Below, one piece after another: positions 33,549-43,987 of a stretch of DNA of 64,000 nt. This DNA is from Valencia hispanica (taxonomy: Eukaryota; Chordata; Actinopteri; Cyprinodontiformes; Valenciidae). Positions within the stretch are counted from its first letter, which is position 1; the number at the start of each line of letters is the position of its first letter. The DNA is taken from the NCBI GenBank assembly GCA_963556495.2, contig OY747705.1, positions 34,410,298-34,474,297 on the forward strand, read 5' to 3'. Under the pieces are notes generated by a model. The model was not told where the DNA came from. It saw nothing but the letters and a program-made list of their open reading frames with translations, and searched no databases. Both the position numbers and the translations under genes were made by a program.

Positions 33549-34497
33549 ACGTGTCCTGTCTGGCAGTGTGGAGCTCAGAATTGGTGTCTGAGTACCAAGT
33601 AGAAGCCCAACAGATTTACTTTCACAAGCGGAGCAGTACAGCTTTGCTATAGTACTCCACTTGATATATATGTGTGAGAAATCTTTATTATGAATTGCTG
33701 TGGGTTTTATTTTCTGATGTTATGGACACAGAGAGGGAAAATAAAGGGGAAGAAAGAAATAAGATGAAGAAGAGAGGTAGGAAACAAAAAGTCAAGAGAG
33801 AGGGTGAGTTGAAATACAAGAGAGGAAGGGGAACAAAGAAAACACAGGAAAACATCGAAGTCTGCCTCCATAACCACAGGACGGCAGAGAGAGGGGATTA
33901 AACAAAAAAAACGAAAAAGGAACATCGACAAAACAAACCAAACATTGTGAACTAAGAACTACACAACCACATCACACAAAAATTTATATAAAAATACAAC
34001 AACAATGTCACTGAAAAGCTCATGGTACTGAATAATCAAAATCTAGTAATGATAACCTCAGCCCAAGAATATATCTGTAAACACCGGAGACCCCACACCT
34101 GTCTGTGTGTGTGTGTGTGTGTGGGGGGGGGGTGGGGGGGGGGGTGGGTTGGTGTGTGTGTGTGTGAGGATGCTGGTGCCTATAAGGTGTGAGCAGCCAT
34201 CAATCCGTCTCCCAGGAATCTATGCAGACATGAATGAGATCGGAGCCCAGCCATCCAAAGGACCCCCAGAGCCCCAGGCGGACCAGCGCGGGGCTGACCG
34301 CATCCCCCAAGAGGGGAGCAGAGGAGAACCCCAGGGGAACATCCAGCGGCTATGCAGGGGCCCAGGGGGCCGCAGTGACGAGCCCACGGGCCCCACTGGC
34401 AACCGGCTGCGCCATGGCGGGCCGGTCCATGGACCGGGAGAGTCGGGGCACAGGGGCGCCCCACCCCCCAGCAGGGACCTGACATGGGACCGGCCGC
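33549..34497 (-). repeat. Unclassified GC-headed repeat, copy 1
   Basis: One of three copies of the same ~0.95 kb sequence in the window. Read on the minus strand it has a GC-rich head (34497-34230), a TG/CA-rich and AT-rich middle, a pyrimidine-rich tract (CTCTCTTCTTCATCTTATTT type, ~33775), CATAATAAAGATTTCTCACA (a polyadenylation-type AATAAA near ~33690), and ends CAGACAGGACACGT at 33549, followed by an A-rich run. This 3'-end design suggests a retroposon or LTR-type 3' region, but I cannot assign the class. Copy 2 is inverted 1.85 kb away. Confidence 0.8.
34100..34162 (+). repeat. (GT)n / G-run tract, G-quadruplex-prone
   Basis: GT repeats run into G11-T-G10-T-GGG and back into GT repeats. 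Four or more G-runs in ~30 bp could form a G-quadruplex on the plus strand. It lies at the junction between the GC-rich head and the AT-rich body of the repeat copy. Confidence 0.93.
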
Positions 34498-34498
34498 C
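34191..34498 (+). CDS. Conserved-frame ORF in the GC-rich head of copy 1
   Basis: From about 34191 the plus strand reads EQPSIRLPGIYADMNEIG, SKGPPEPQA, GADRIPQEGSRGEPQGNIQR, GPGGRSDEP and so on: Pro/Gly/Arg-rich, low complexity, no domain. The inverted copy (36677-36303 minus) encodes a clearly related text (IRLPGIVADMKEIG, SKGPPEPQA, GADRIPQEWSKGEPQGNVQR), and over ~290 bp the only length difference is 3 bp. Against a real gene, the other frames are also open because of the GC content, and most base differences between the copies change an amino acid. I list it as possible element coding sequence, not as a host gene. Confidence 0.25.
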
Positions 34499-36342
34499 AC
34501 ACGCCACCACCACCCCAGGCCAATTCTCACCACCAACATGCCAGTGCCCCACCCCTGCCCCACGTTGGGGTGCTCCCAGGCCAAGCCTAGTCAGCACCTG
34601 GACACCAAGATGTACAAGCTCCTGAGTCCCGATCCTGCGCAACGCAGAGCGCTGAGACCAGGCATCCAACAGATAGTTTTATTTCTGAGTGTTCAGTGAA
34701 TTGCACACAGGCAGAAACGAGGAAAGGCAGAGAGGGGAAAAAAAAGCTTGTTTTATGCCTTGAGGTGAGCGCATTCACAGATCTTAGTAAGTCAAATAAT
34801 TTCGATAAGAATTTTTCCAGCATTTATTAGATGGTTTACCAATCTGTGTTGCAGTTTTTGGTAAGTGAAGTTAGTTGTGTGAAGAAATAGTGTCACAAAT
34901 AAGACCTCAACAGCGGTCAGCTAAGCTAGCACCTTGTATAACTTTAGGAGCCATTTCTCTCCGTGCAAGCTCTTTATAAAGCTACACCAAAAGCTAAGTA
35001 TTTTTGATTCTGGCTAATGAATACAGAGTCTACATTTAAAATGTTTATTTGAACTCAGAACACAGATACATGGAAGTGTGCTGTGGAAATGTACTGTACT
35101 TATAGATGTTTCTTAACTGTACCTTCTTCATGGTGCCAAGCCATTGCCGTTCAGAGGTCTGCGAGGAGTTCTGTATTTTGTTGCTCTTGGTAAGAAATCT
35201 TATAAACTGATAAAGTCATTGGTTGGGTGATGTCTTATATTGGTTCCAGAAAAAAACTTGTACTTAAGCAGAATTTGCTTCTGTAATTTATTTTATTCAA
35301 GATGTAATGATGTCAAATATTGTTTTGAATGTTATCCTGCTGTTTTGTGCAGGTCAGGTTTTTTTTCACTTCTTTGTATTCGTGCACAAAGAGGTTTGAT
35401 TGACTGAATTCCATTCAGGGATGGCAAATTAAATCTTACATACGCAGCAAAACACAATGAAATAGACTATTAAAACCACCTTTAAATTGTTTTTCCTAAT
35501 TTATCTCTGCCCAGACAAAACCTTACTTGAACATTTCTTAAATCTAAGTAGAAGGGTGAATCTGTTGTCTGGGGAAAAAATCAGCTGTGGTTAGGTGGTC
35601 GACTAGCAGCAGCTGCGGTGGGGTGCAGCTAACAACAGGACACGTGCATATGTAGCTAGAGGTAGTTGCGGCTAGCCCACGTTAGCTTGGAACGTCTGGT
35701 TGTCCTCACAGCTCAGCTCAGCAGCTTTAATCTACTAATTGAGCTAGGGGCAGCAGTTCTTTGAACGTTTAGACTCTACCAGACAACCAATGTCTACTAG
35801 AAGGATAAGCTCACACATTGTGAACAGTAATTGCACCCACACACTGGACAAAGCACAGAAAACTTTTTCCCTACAATCATAATCTGGAATTTATTAAGAC
35901 AATAAATCAACTTTACAGCCAATGCATTTCGTCAATAATTCTCACTTATCCTACCGCATGCAACTACTACTACTGAACTGCAAAAATGGGTAATATGTGG
36001 ATGGAACAAACAAACTTCACAGAATAATTTTAAAACATGCTTCTCATAAAAGAAAGGGGGGGGGGGGGTGTTGTGTGTGTGTGTGTGTGTATATGTTGCG
36101 CGCGGGAGTTGGAGAAAGGATCCGGGTGTTTATCAGCTGGGCGCAGTTACGTTAGCTTCCGCGCTGCAAAGCTAAGGCGACAACAAAGGACCGGGTGGGG
36201 CAATGGGATTAGCTTCGGCCAACAATGGGGTCAGCTAAAGCTAACAAGGGTATTAGCCTAAGCTGACAATGGAAGTGGTGTGGAGAACAAAGGACAATAA
36301 AATTAGCCTAGGCTAACAATGGAAGCCATGCGGTCCAGCCGG
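34498..36342. other. Spacer between inverted repeat copies; no gene
   Basis: About 1.85 kb. Part of it (35430-35720) matches the LTR-like repeat at 21060-21370 (CTCTGCCCAGACA and ACGTCTGGTTGTCCTC words in the same order). A G-run followed by (GT)n lies at 36056-36092. GTTAGC/GCTAAC words are frequent around 35600-36320. No coding sequence recognised. Confidence 0.45.
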
Positions 36343-36677
36343 ATCGAACGCGGCTGGTCCCTTGTCGGGTCCCTGCTGGGGGGTGGGATGCCCCTGGGCC
36401 CCGGCTCTCCCGGTCCCTTGACCGGCCCGCCCTGGCGCGGCCGGTTGCCGGCGGGGCCCGATGGCTCGTCACTGCTGCCCCCCGGGCCCTTACATAGTAG
36501 CCGCTGGACGTTCCCCTGGGGTTCTCCTTTGCTCCACTCTTGGGGGATGCGGTCGGCCCCGCCCGGGTTCGCCTGGGGCTCTGGCGGTCCTTTGGACGTC
36601 TTTGCTCCGATCTCCTTCATGTCGGCAACGATTCCTGGGAGACGGATTAATGCCTGCTCACACCAACTATTGAACAC
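36303..36677 (-). CDS. Conserved-frame ORF in the GC-rich head of copy 2
   Basis: A 124-codon frame, MFNSWCEQALIRLPGIVADM at its start, then KGPPEPQANPGGADRIPQEW, GNVQRLLCKGPGG and PPSRDPTRDQPR. It aligns with the ORF of copy 1 with one extra codon. The third copy (45962-45738 minus) starts MFDSWFEEPSI and keeps DMKEVG and PPEP before its frame drifts. Start Met and the first ~15 residues are thus shared by two of three copies. No domain recognised; could be an ORF1-type protein of a retroelement or fortuitous. Confidence 0.28.
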   Translation of the reverse strand: MFNSWCEQALIRLPGIVADMKEIGAKTSKGPPEPQANPGGADRIPQEWSKGEPQGNVQRLLCKGPGGSSDEPSGPAGNRPRQGGPVKGPGEPGPRGIPPPSRDPTRDQPRSIRLDRMASIVSLG

Positions 36678-37277
36678 TCTTATGGAGAAACCTTATATGC
36701 ACCAGCATGCTAACACACACACATAGATGTGGGGTCTGTGGTGTTTAAGGATATATTCTTGGGCTGAGGTTATCATTACTAGAGCTTGATTAATCGGTAC
36801 CACGAGTTTTTCTGTTACATTGTTGTTGTATTTTTATATCTATTTTTGTGTGATGTGGTTGTGTAATTCTTAGTTCACAATGTTTGGTTTGTTTTGTCGA
36901 TGTTCCTTTTCGTGTTTTGTTTTGTTTTTCTCCCTCTCTCTGCCGTCCTGTGGGTATGGAGGCAGACTTCAATGTCTTCATGTGTTTTCTTTGTTCCCCT
37001 TCCTCTGTTGTATTTTCAACTCACCCTCTCTCTTGACTTTTTGTTTCCTACCTCTCTTCTTCATCTTCCTTCTTTCTTCTCCTTAATTTTCCGTCTCCGT
37101 GTCCATAACATCAGGAAATAAAACCCCAACACTTCATAATAAAGATTTTTCACACATATATCAAGTGGAGGACTATAGCAAAAGCTGTACTGCTCCGCTT
37201 GTGAAAGTAAATCTGTTGGGCTTCTACTTGGTACTCAGACACCAATTCTGAGCTCCACACTGCCAAACAGGACACGT
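36343..37277 (+). repeat. Unclassified GC-headed repeat, copy 2 (inverted to copy 1)
   Basis: Same sequence as copy 1 in the opposite direction: GC-rich head at 36343-36610, CATATAGATGTGGGG-like middle, pyrimidine tract at ~37010-37090, CATAATAAAGATTTTTCACA at ~37134, and end CAAACAGGACACGT at 37277 followed by a long A/T homopolymer stretch. Similarity is roughly three quarters to nine tenths by eye. With copy 1 it forms an inverted pair that could fold. Confidence 0.82.
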
Positions 37278-37299
37278 AAAAAAATTTTTTTTTTTAAAT

Positions 37300-37890
37300 G
37301 AGCAAACAGCGGGTTCAAAGTTTACACAACATATCAACAAGAATCAACAAGTCATTCTGACCTATCTCTGCCCAGACACTTAAGAGTAGAAATAAGTGAA
37401 ACACGATTGATCCTACTTTGACAATAGCTTGCCGGTCTGAGGCAGAAACGCCACTCCACGAAGGAAAAAAGGGGGAAAAGTGTCAAAAGGTAGACAAAAA
37501 TGTAATGCGCATGACAAGGTCTTTTTGGAAACGTGAATCCGTTGCAAGCTGCAACTCAGCCGGGGGCCCATCTTGTTCAAGAACTGCCTTGGAACCGTTC
37601 TTTCCTGGTTGCTCTCACAGGACGCCGGCTTGCTCGACAGAAAGCCCTTCAAAGATTTGAGGAGAGTTCCTCCCCGGTCCCGCAGGTAAAGAACAAAAAA
37701 GGGGAGATTTTCACTAGTGATTTGCACTTCCTATCACGTCTGCAGTCGGAGAGGGAAGGCAGTATGCAACGTAGCTGCACCAGTTAAATAAACTGTGTGA
37801 TGTCCTCATTGGCCACAGAGCAATGGGAGTGTGTTGAGAGCAGCACTAGGAATGCTGGGAAATCCGGTCCGTTCAGTTCATTAGTGAAAA
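37300..37890. repeat. Fragment of the LTR-like repeat and unassigned sequence
   Basis: 37340-37420 repeats the CTATCTCTGCCCAGACA segment also seen near 21177 and 35508. The rest (37430-37800) has three overlapping frames of 80-104 codons with no domain. Not assigned. Confidence 0.35.
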
Positions 37891-37894
37891 AGGA

Positions 37895-38225
37895 ATCCCA
37901 ACAGTGCAGAGGTAGGGTTTCAAGAACCACCACACACAGACATGTCCATGACATGGGCAACAGTTACTATTCTCTGCTGAGAAGCAAGATGCTGATTTAT
38001 TTTTCCAGCAGGACTTCACACCCACCCACACTGCCAAAAGTAATTGATTAACCTGCAAACTGGTCTAAATCCCATAGAGAATATATAAAGGCGATTGTCA
38101 AGACAAAAAATGCAGATGAGCTTTAACCTGCCATAACTTGGACTTCCTCAAAACCTCTGCAGAGCCACAGTCTGATCATCTGCATGCCATGTCACATTGA
38201 TGCGGTAAATCATGAGAAAAGAGCT
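37895..38225 (+). pseudogene. Highly degraded Tc1-like transposase
   Basis: Several stretches match the Tc1 transposase gene in order: CACCACACACAGACATGTCC (HTH end), then after a deletion GATGCTGATTTATTTTTCCAGCAGGACTT (split by me as an Asp-containing FQQDF block at ~37988-38016, followed by CACACTGCCAAAAG), TCTAAATCCCATAGAGAATA (the LNPIENL block, ~38065-38084), and AACCTCTGCAGAGCCACAG with CATGCCATGTCACATTGATG near the C-terminus. Large deletions and frameshifts throughout; not translatable. Confidence 0.78.
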
Positions 38226-38229
38226 CTAT

Positions 38230-41200
38230 ACAAGCATTGCTTGCATATACCGCCAGGGTCGTTTCCTGGACCTGGAAAAATTGGAGGCTGAGCTCACACC
38301 CTCTTAAAGGAATCTGGGGAAACCTATGCGGTAAAAAAGGCTTTTTAATTAAGCTTTCTTGAGCATTGTAGCACCTTTTTTAAAGCAAAATACAGCAATA
38401 TGTACTTCAAAATGTAATTATTTTCAAACTTAAACATGACAATCTAAAGCAGATCTCTGAAATAAGTATTAATATTGGGTAAGACAGGATGATCAAATTA
38501 CTCAAAGGGTAACAATTATTATTTTTTTCTTTCCCTGACAAGCACAAAAGTTAGTTCTGTGTCAGGTTGCATGGAGGACCTCTGTGTCTGCGGCTCTTTT
38601 CATCATTCTCTGTCCTGTCTAGGTCATCTGTAAACCAAGTAAAACATCAGATTTCTTTTATCTTAATAGATGTTATCAAAAGGTAATCATAAAAGAATCT
38701 GACCTTTGCAACATGATTAGCATTCAAGTGTCATTTTTTCGTGGAAAATTGGCTCAATTATATATTTTTAACTAGAAAAGTACTCGGAGAGCGCAGACCT
38801 CCACTAAGGCAGCTCAGTGCCACTCAAGACAGCGGACTTTGCACTCAGAACAAAAGTAAAACTGTTAATTTAATCAGTGCTGTAGTCTAGTTTATTCTAG
38901 TATACTCTGATTTGTTTCCTCCCAGACAATCATCGGTCAAAATGTTAAATCAGTCATTGATTGGTCAGTGATTTTAATCCTGCCTTGCTTTCTGAAGCAG
39001 CTCCTTCTATTCTGTATTTATGAAGATGCTACATTATCCCTTCTTGTGTAGATAACACTCTAATTAATGATAAGACAGAGAAACAGCTTTAATTAGTTAG
39101 AATTATTTATGGATTTTAAGTATTTATATATTTACATCAATTTTTAAACCCCCATGATGTGATTCTGATGTCTATCTATAAAACATACTAATCAAGCATT
39201 ATTACCAATAATCATTTTGAATAAGATGTACGGAATTAGACTCACTTTAGGGTTAAACACAGCGGGTCTGACCCACATGAATAAATACCGTTATTAATTC
39301 CAACTCATAGAAAAGTCTCTGTTTTGGAGCTTTGTGCAGAAAATTCTGGTGCTGCTAAAAGCAACTGGCCAGTTACAGGCTGCAAGAAAGCTTGCAATGA
39401 GCTGCACTGTGGGACAATGAGGAGCCATGATGAGACACAGATCAAAGGAGAGACGCAGACCAATGCATGTCCGTCCAAAATGTCTGAAGACTTTGTCCAA
39501 CTGACGTGTTTTCGCAAACACGGCTGTAAAGCTGCCTAATGTTCATACATTTTGAAGACATAACAATTTGTGTTTACCTGTTTTATGTGTTGGTCCAGAG
39601 TTTTTCCGCCAGCTGTCGCAACTAAAGAATTGTCCCTCTTATTTCTGTCAAAAATCGTCCGATGCATTTTCTGTCAGGACTGCTCTAGAGGTTAAACACC
39701 GGGCTGTCAGCCAACAAGACACGGAAGATTCCCCGCATAACTCCTCTCTGATCAATCATACCGTCGTGCCTCTGTTGCATGCACCAAACCCAGGAAATTA
39801 CAAAGCTATCTTCTTCATTAATATCATTGGGCGGCTCAGTTAATGTAAACGTATTCCTTCTGAGGTGAAAAAAAAAAAAACATTCGGGGCTTGAGGAGAA
39901 ATGTTCGGGGCTAGAGCCGGGAAATGCCCAGGCCAGGCGACGTCACTGTATACCGCACATACTCCTTTGAAGGCCGTAATTTTGTATTAAGAATAATTTT
40001 TATTTAGTGGTCTGAAGTAATTTTTACATTTACAGAGAAAGTCAATTTTGAGTTTTCAATCACTGTAAGCCATATTTATCAGACATAAACACCTCAAGTA
40101 TTTCAGTCTGCATATTATGACTGTAAGGTGATTTTCCTTTATTGAATCCAATTATTGAAATAAATAAACTTTTTAACTACACTAAATTTATAGAAGGCAC
40201 CTATATGATTGTTATAAATGTAAAAGGAAAATGAGTTCTTTTAGATCCTTCTGTTCTTGGGTAAAGGCAAATATGGTCCCTTAAATTGATACTTATTCTG
40301 TTTGTTAAAATGTTTGCTTGATAAACAAAATCTAACAAACTTAAAAGATGCACATTTTCTGTTATATTTACAAATTGGAATGAGAGTGACTATATTTTAA
40401 AGTTGCTTTATTTAATATAGGGGAGTTATTGGGCTGAGATTCTTTAGCCTGTAAATATTACACCTCAAAATGAAACATGAACATGCAATCTCCAAAGCAG
40501 AAAACATCTGTGTCACAATAGATATTCTGGAGTGTCTCACTGACTTATGTTGCTGAGCAGCTGACATTAGTGGCATGTTGTGCACTCAGGTGTCAAATAT
40601 TGGGCTAAGTAACTAAATTGTGATAAATGACTCACAGCTTTTTTTTTGCAATGTTTCTTTTTTGCAATGCTGGTGATAGTCTGGATCCCTCCTGTTCTCA
40701 CTCTTTTGATTCCACACATTCAGAGGCACATAAAAGGAACCTCCAATGTTTGACTGGCCTTATCCTTGCACTCTAACCCATTGACTGGTTTAATCTCCAA
40801 ACAAAATAAAGTATTACTTTAATTCTGGATCGGTGAACAGTGTCAAGCAAGTTGATTAAATAGCGTTCTGTAGAAAAAAAGCAAAGCAAAGCAGAAGCTA
40901 AATTAATCTTTTCATACTTTGTCACGCAGTTGAGAAAGATGAGGCTCTCCAACCTGCTCTTCTAAGCAGGAAGAAATACAACTGTTGCAGCCTATTTAGC
41001 CATTTGCTTGAACTCCTCAAGGCTCTTTATCAATTCAAAAAGAATGAAAGAAAAACAGAAATTAGAAATTTGCAAAAGTAGAATAAAGTTATAGAGAAAG
41101 TTAGCAAACTCACTGAATTATGACAGTACTTCAACCCCCCACCCCCCCAAAAAAAGCAGTTAAAATACAGGAGCATTACTGATAACACTGAACAATATAA

Positions 41201-41690
41201 GTGTTAAAGGGAGAATCAGTCTCCTACAGTGCAGTAATGCCCCAGAAGTGTGCAGCTCAAATGTGTGAACTCAATTCAAATCCCTCTAAGTACAGCTGAG
41301 CAGAAGGACATGTTTTTTCTGCACCTAGAGTTAGTCTGAAAAAGCAGAATATTAATTTCAAGACTAAGCTGACGATGTTGGCAAACAAAACAATAACTAT
41401 GTGTTACGCTAACTGCCACAATAATTGACTGAATTATAGCTTTATAGCTTTAGAAAATAAAAATAAAAATAGGAACTCCAAAACATAAAATAAAATCTTC
41501 ATATTCAATTCAAAAAGAAGCAACAAGCAGCCACTGCTAATTAAATCCTACCATTTGACTCATCTAGCATAAACAATCTGCAAAATTATAGGTATTCATA
41601 CCGATAATTTGTTCTCGATGTTAGAATTATCCACTCTAGATTATCTACAAATGTATCTATAGAGTTCATTCATTGTTCACAGTAGAGTGA
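38230..41690. other. No gene recognised
   Basis: About 3.4 kb. A GC-richer patch at 39300-39950 has frames of 70-91 codons on both strands without a recognisable domain. It ends near GGCGACGTCAC (39937). Otherwise AT-rich and featureless. Confidence 0.45.
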
Positions 41691-41694
41691 AGTT

Positions 41695-41740
41695 AAGGCA
41701 AGTTTATTTGTATAGCACATTTTCAGTTAAAGTTTAAATA
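41695..41740 (-). repeat. LINE-tail-like fragment
   Basis: GGCAAGTTTATTTGTATAGCACATTTTCA (quoted in parts: GCAAGTTTATTTG, ATAGCACATTTTCA) is a sequence I recognise from minus-strand 3' ends of teleost L2/Rex1 LINEs. Only ~45 bp. Confidence 0.5.
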
Positions 41741-41797
41741 TACAAACAAGACAGCTAAGTGACAGTTTACTATTTTGATTAATTGATTCCCTAATCC

Positions 41798-42040
41798 AGT
41801 GGTTTCCAAAATGGGGGGTGCGCCCCCTAGGGGAGGCGCAGAATCATTGCAGGGGTACACGTTGACAGGATAATATATAAAAGCTAATACAACTGACAGG
41901 CTTTTGACGAGGCTCCCACATAAACGGAAAGCAGAAGATAGAACATCGCCAAATAAGCATCTAAACCCACTTCCTTCCAAGACAAAAAGCAGAAAATATG
42001 ACGAAGCATATCTTGTCTTTGGTTTTCTTCCACTAAACAC
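41798..42040 (+). pseudogene. hAT transposase 5' fragment (ZBED/SCAND3-like type)
   Basis: CAGTGGTTTCCAAAATGG with GTGCGCCCCCTAGGGG at 41798-41835 is a hAT (Charlie-like) terminus. After ~65 bp of leader, the frame at 41904 reads PHKRKAEDRTSPNKHLNP and RKYDEAYLVFGF. The Arg-Lys-Tyr-(Asp/Ser)-Glu-x-Tyr-Leu-x-Phe-Gly-Phe motif is the hallmark N-terminus of the hAT transposases annotated as SCAND3/ZBED5-like in vertebrates, just before the BED-type zinc finger. The gene is cut at ~42040 by the insertion of a Harbinger-like element, and no continuation was found after 43960. Confidence 0.75.
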
Positions 42041-42344
42041 CAGGGCCCTCATTTATCAAATGTTCGTAGAAACTATCCTATTTTCTATCCTACGAATGAA
42101 ATTTAGAATGTTCGTACGAACAGTCAAGTCAGATTCATGAAATGTGCGGTGCCCCTTCGTGCGCATGTTCATCTGATGATAAATCCCACATGTGCGTACC
42201 CACTAAGGTGCTGGTGCCCGTTCTCAGTCATTTGCATACAGAAACGCCCTCAATTAACCATATTTGGTAACACCACATAATTTGTCACATTCATTAAGTC
42301 CTTGCATTCTTCCTTAAAATATTGGCCAAAAGACCGAAAAAAGG

Positions 42345-42767
42345 AGTTTCAGTGACACTGAGATCGAGGTGAAACAGAGGTGGGGCAATAAATAAAGTAT
42401 TCATAATGAACAGACTTTAAAAAAATTTTTTCAATACAAATTCATTTAAACACCGATAGTTTTTGCCATCAGCGGATTATCTGCTTCTTTTCCCCACCAC
42501 GCAGCCGATATATTTATGCTGCAGAGCAGACACAAAAAATGTGGCAAAGAATAATTTCATTTCCTGTTATTAACTTCTTTTGAAACCCTTAACTTTTTTG
42601 AACAAAGTAAATAAGTTAAATTTGTACCGAACATTGCAGTTTGGTTCTATCAGCTCGCGGAGAACCAATAAAAAAAAACTCTGCCTGGGAGAAAGTGACA
42701 CAAGCAGTAAATGCATTCGGGACAGTGGAAAGATTCCTGTTGGAAATAAAGGAAAAAATGGTTTGAT
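42345..42767 (+). pseudogene. Harbinger Myb/SANT-like protein, remnants
   Basis: Two pieces of one Myb/SANT-like DNA-binding protein. 42345-42394 reads SFSDTEIEVKQRWGNK and then a stop; upstream in another frame is RPKK, as in the usual K(R)PKKRNF start. 42667-42767 reads KNSAWEKVTQAVNAFGTVER and LEIKEKMV, the second and third SANT helices with their conserved Trp. The Trp normally beginning helix 3 (KKKW) is changed to Met. The middle piece, about 270 bp, is replaced by unrelated sequence. In Harbinger elements this protein helps the transposase enter the nucleus and bind the ends; this copy cannot. Confidence 0.72.
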
Positions 42768-43021
42768 ATCAAACTGAATACAATAAAACTTCCCCCAGCA
42801 CACAGCTTGGCCAGATCTCCTACTGAGGGTGCACCGATCCTCATATTTGACACTTGTGTGGCCATGTGTAATTGGAGACACAGGCTTTGGCTGCCATCAT
42901 TACGCAAGGGAAAAGCAACAACCTGCTTCACTGATAAGCGAGACCATTGTCACAGTACAGCTTGCAAACCTTTTAATTAAAAGTGTAACAACATCCCATT
43001 AAGCTGAAGCGCTTGATGTGA

Positions 43022-43742
43022 CAAATAAACTTGTAAATGTGTTTTGGTAAACTTGTAAATGTGTTTTGGTGAATTTGTAAAAGTGTTTCGGTAAACTTGT
43101 AAATGTGTTTCGGTAAACTTGTAAATGCGTTTCGGTAAATTTGTAAAAGTGTTTCGGTAAACTTGTAAATGTGTTTTGGTGAATTTGTAAAAGTGTTTCG
43201 GTGAATTTGTAAAATTGTTTCGGGAAATTTGTAAATGTGTTTCGGTAAATTTGTAAAAGTTTTTGGGTGAATTTGTAAAAGTGTTTCGGTAAACTTGTAA
43301 ATGTGGTAAACTTGTAAATGTGTTTCGGTAATCTTGTAAATGTGTTTTGGTGAATTTGTAAAAGTGTTTCGGTAAACTTGTAAATGTGTTTCGGTAAATT
43401 TGTAAAAGTGTTTCGGTAAACTTGTAAATGCGTTTCGGTAAATTTGTAAAAGTGTTTCGGTAAACTTGTAAATGTGTTTTGGTGAATTTGTAAAAGTGTT
43501 TCGGTGAATTTGTAAAATTGTTTCGGGAAATTTGTAAATGTGTTTCGGTAAATTTGTAAAAGTTTTTGGGTGAATTTGTAAAAGTGTTTCGGTAAACTTG
43601 TAAATGTGGTAAACTTGTAAATGTGTTTCGGTAATCTTGTAAATATGTTTTGGTAAATTTGTAAAAGTGTTTTGGTGAATTTGTAAAAGTGTTTTGGTAA
43701 ACTTGTAAATGTGTTTCGGTAAAAATGTAAAAGTGTTTCAGG
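43022..43742. repeat. 21-bp minisatellite (~34 copies) with 303-bp higher-order copy
   Basis: Units close to GGTAAACTTGTAAATGTGTTT alternate with GGTGAATTTGTAAAAGTGTTT variants. A block beginning at the GCGTTTCGG near 43127 is repeated almost unchanged from ~43430 (offset 303 bp, at least ~225 bp alike, including the same shortened unit AAATGTGGTAAAC and the TTTTTGGG variant). This shows recent block duplication. Confidence 0.95.
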
Positions 43743-43987
43743 TTACTGTAATTTTGTTTTGCACTTCCCGGCCACCGTAGTTCTAACAGTAGATGCTGGG
43801 CGTACGCACGATTAGAAATGTGCTTATATTATATTTAGGAACATTTCTACGTACAAGTAGCCTACAAATTGATAAATACCACACAATGCGTAGAATTGTT
43901 CCTACACATGAAACACGCACAGATTTGTGCGTAAGTACGGTTGATAAATGAGGGTCCAGCAATTGCTCAACTGAGCTCATATAAAAG

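Larger units (their letters stand above)
42041..43959. mobile_element. PIF/Harbinger-like element, 1.9 kb, with Myb-like remnant
   Basis: The ends are inverted repeats: left GGCCCTCATTTATCAA (42044), right TTGATAAATGAGGGTC (to 43956), flanked by CAG at 42041-42043 and 43957-43959. CWG target duplications are described for the zebrafish Harbinger3 lineage. Inside is a decayed Myb/SANT-like gene (42345-42767), which is the second protein that Harbinger transposons encode, and a long 21-bp minisatellite (43022-43740). No DDE transposase is left. Confidence 0.78.

Noticed and set aside
33674..33931. Lys/Glu-rich frame (plus) and its hydrophobic antisense frame
   Set aside because: Comes from the purine/pyrimidine-rich tract of the GC-headed repeat, repeated at 36894-37121 and 46706-47028; composition artefact rather than a membrane protein.
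37413..37787. Three overlapping frames of 80-104 codons on both strands
   Set aside because: Overlapping frames of similar length on both strands and no domain; more likely GC-richer repeat sequence.
39294..39843. GC-richer block with frames on both strands (70-91 codons)
   Set aside because: Frames overlap in both directions, no motif recognised; no splice or poly(A) context strong enough to call a gene.
43022..43742. Possible CRISPR-like array of regular repeats
   Set aside because: Units are contiguous 21-bp tandem repeats without unique spacers, in a eukaryotic genome and inside a transposon; it is a minisatellite. The same holds for 28990-29300.
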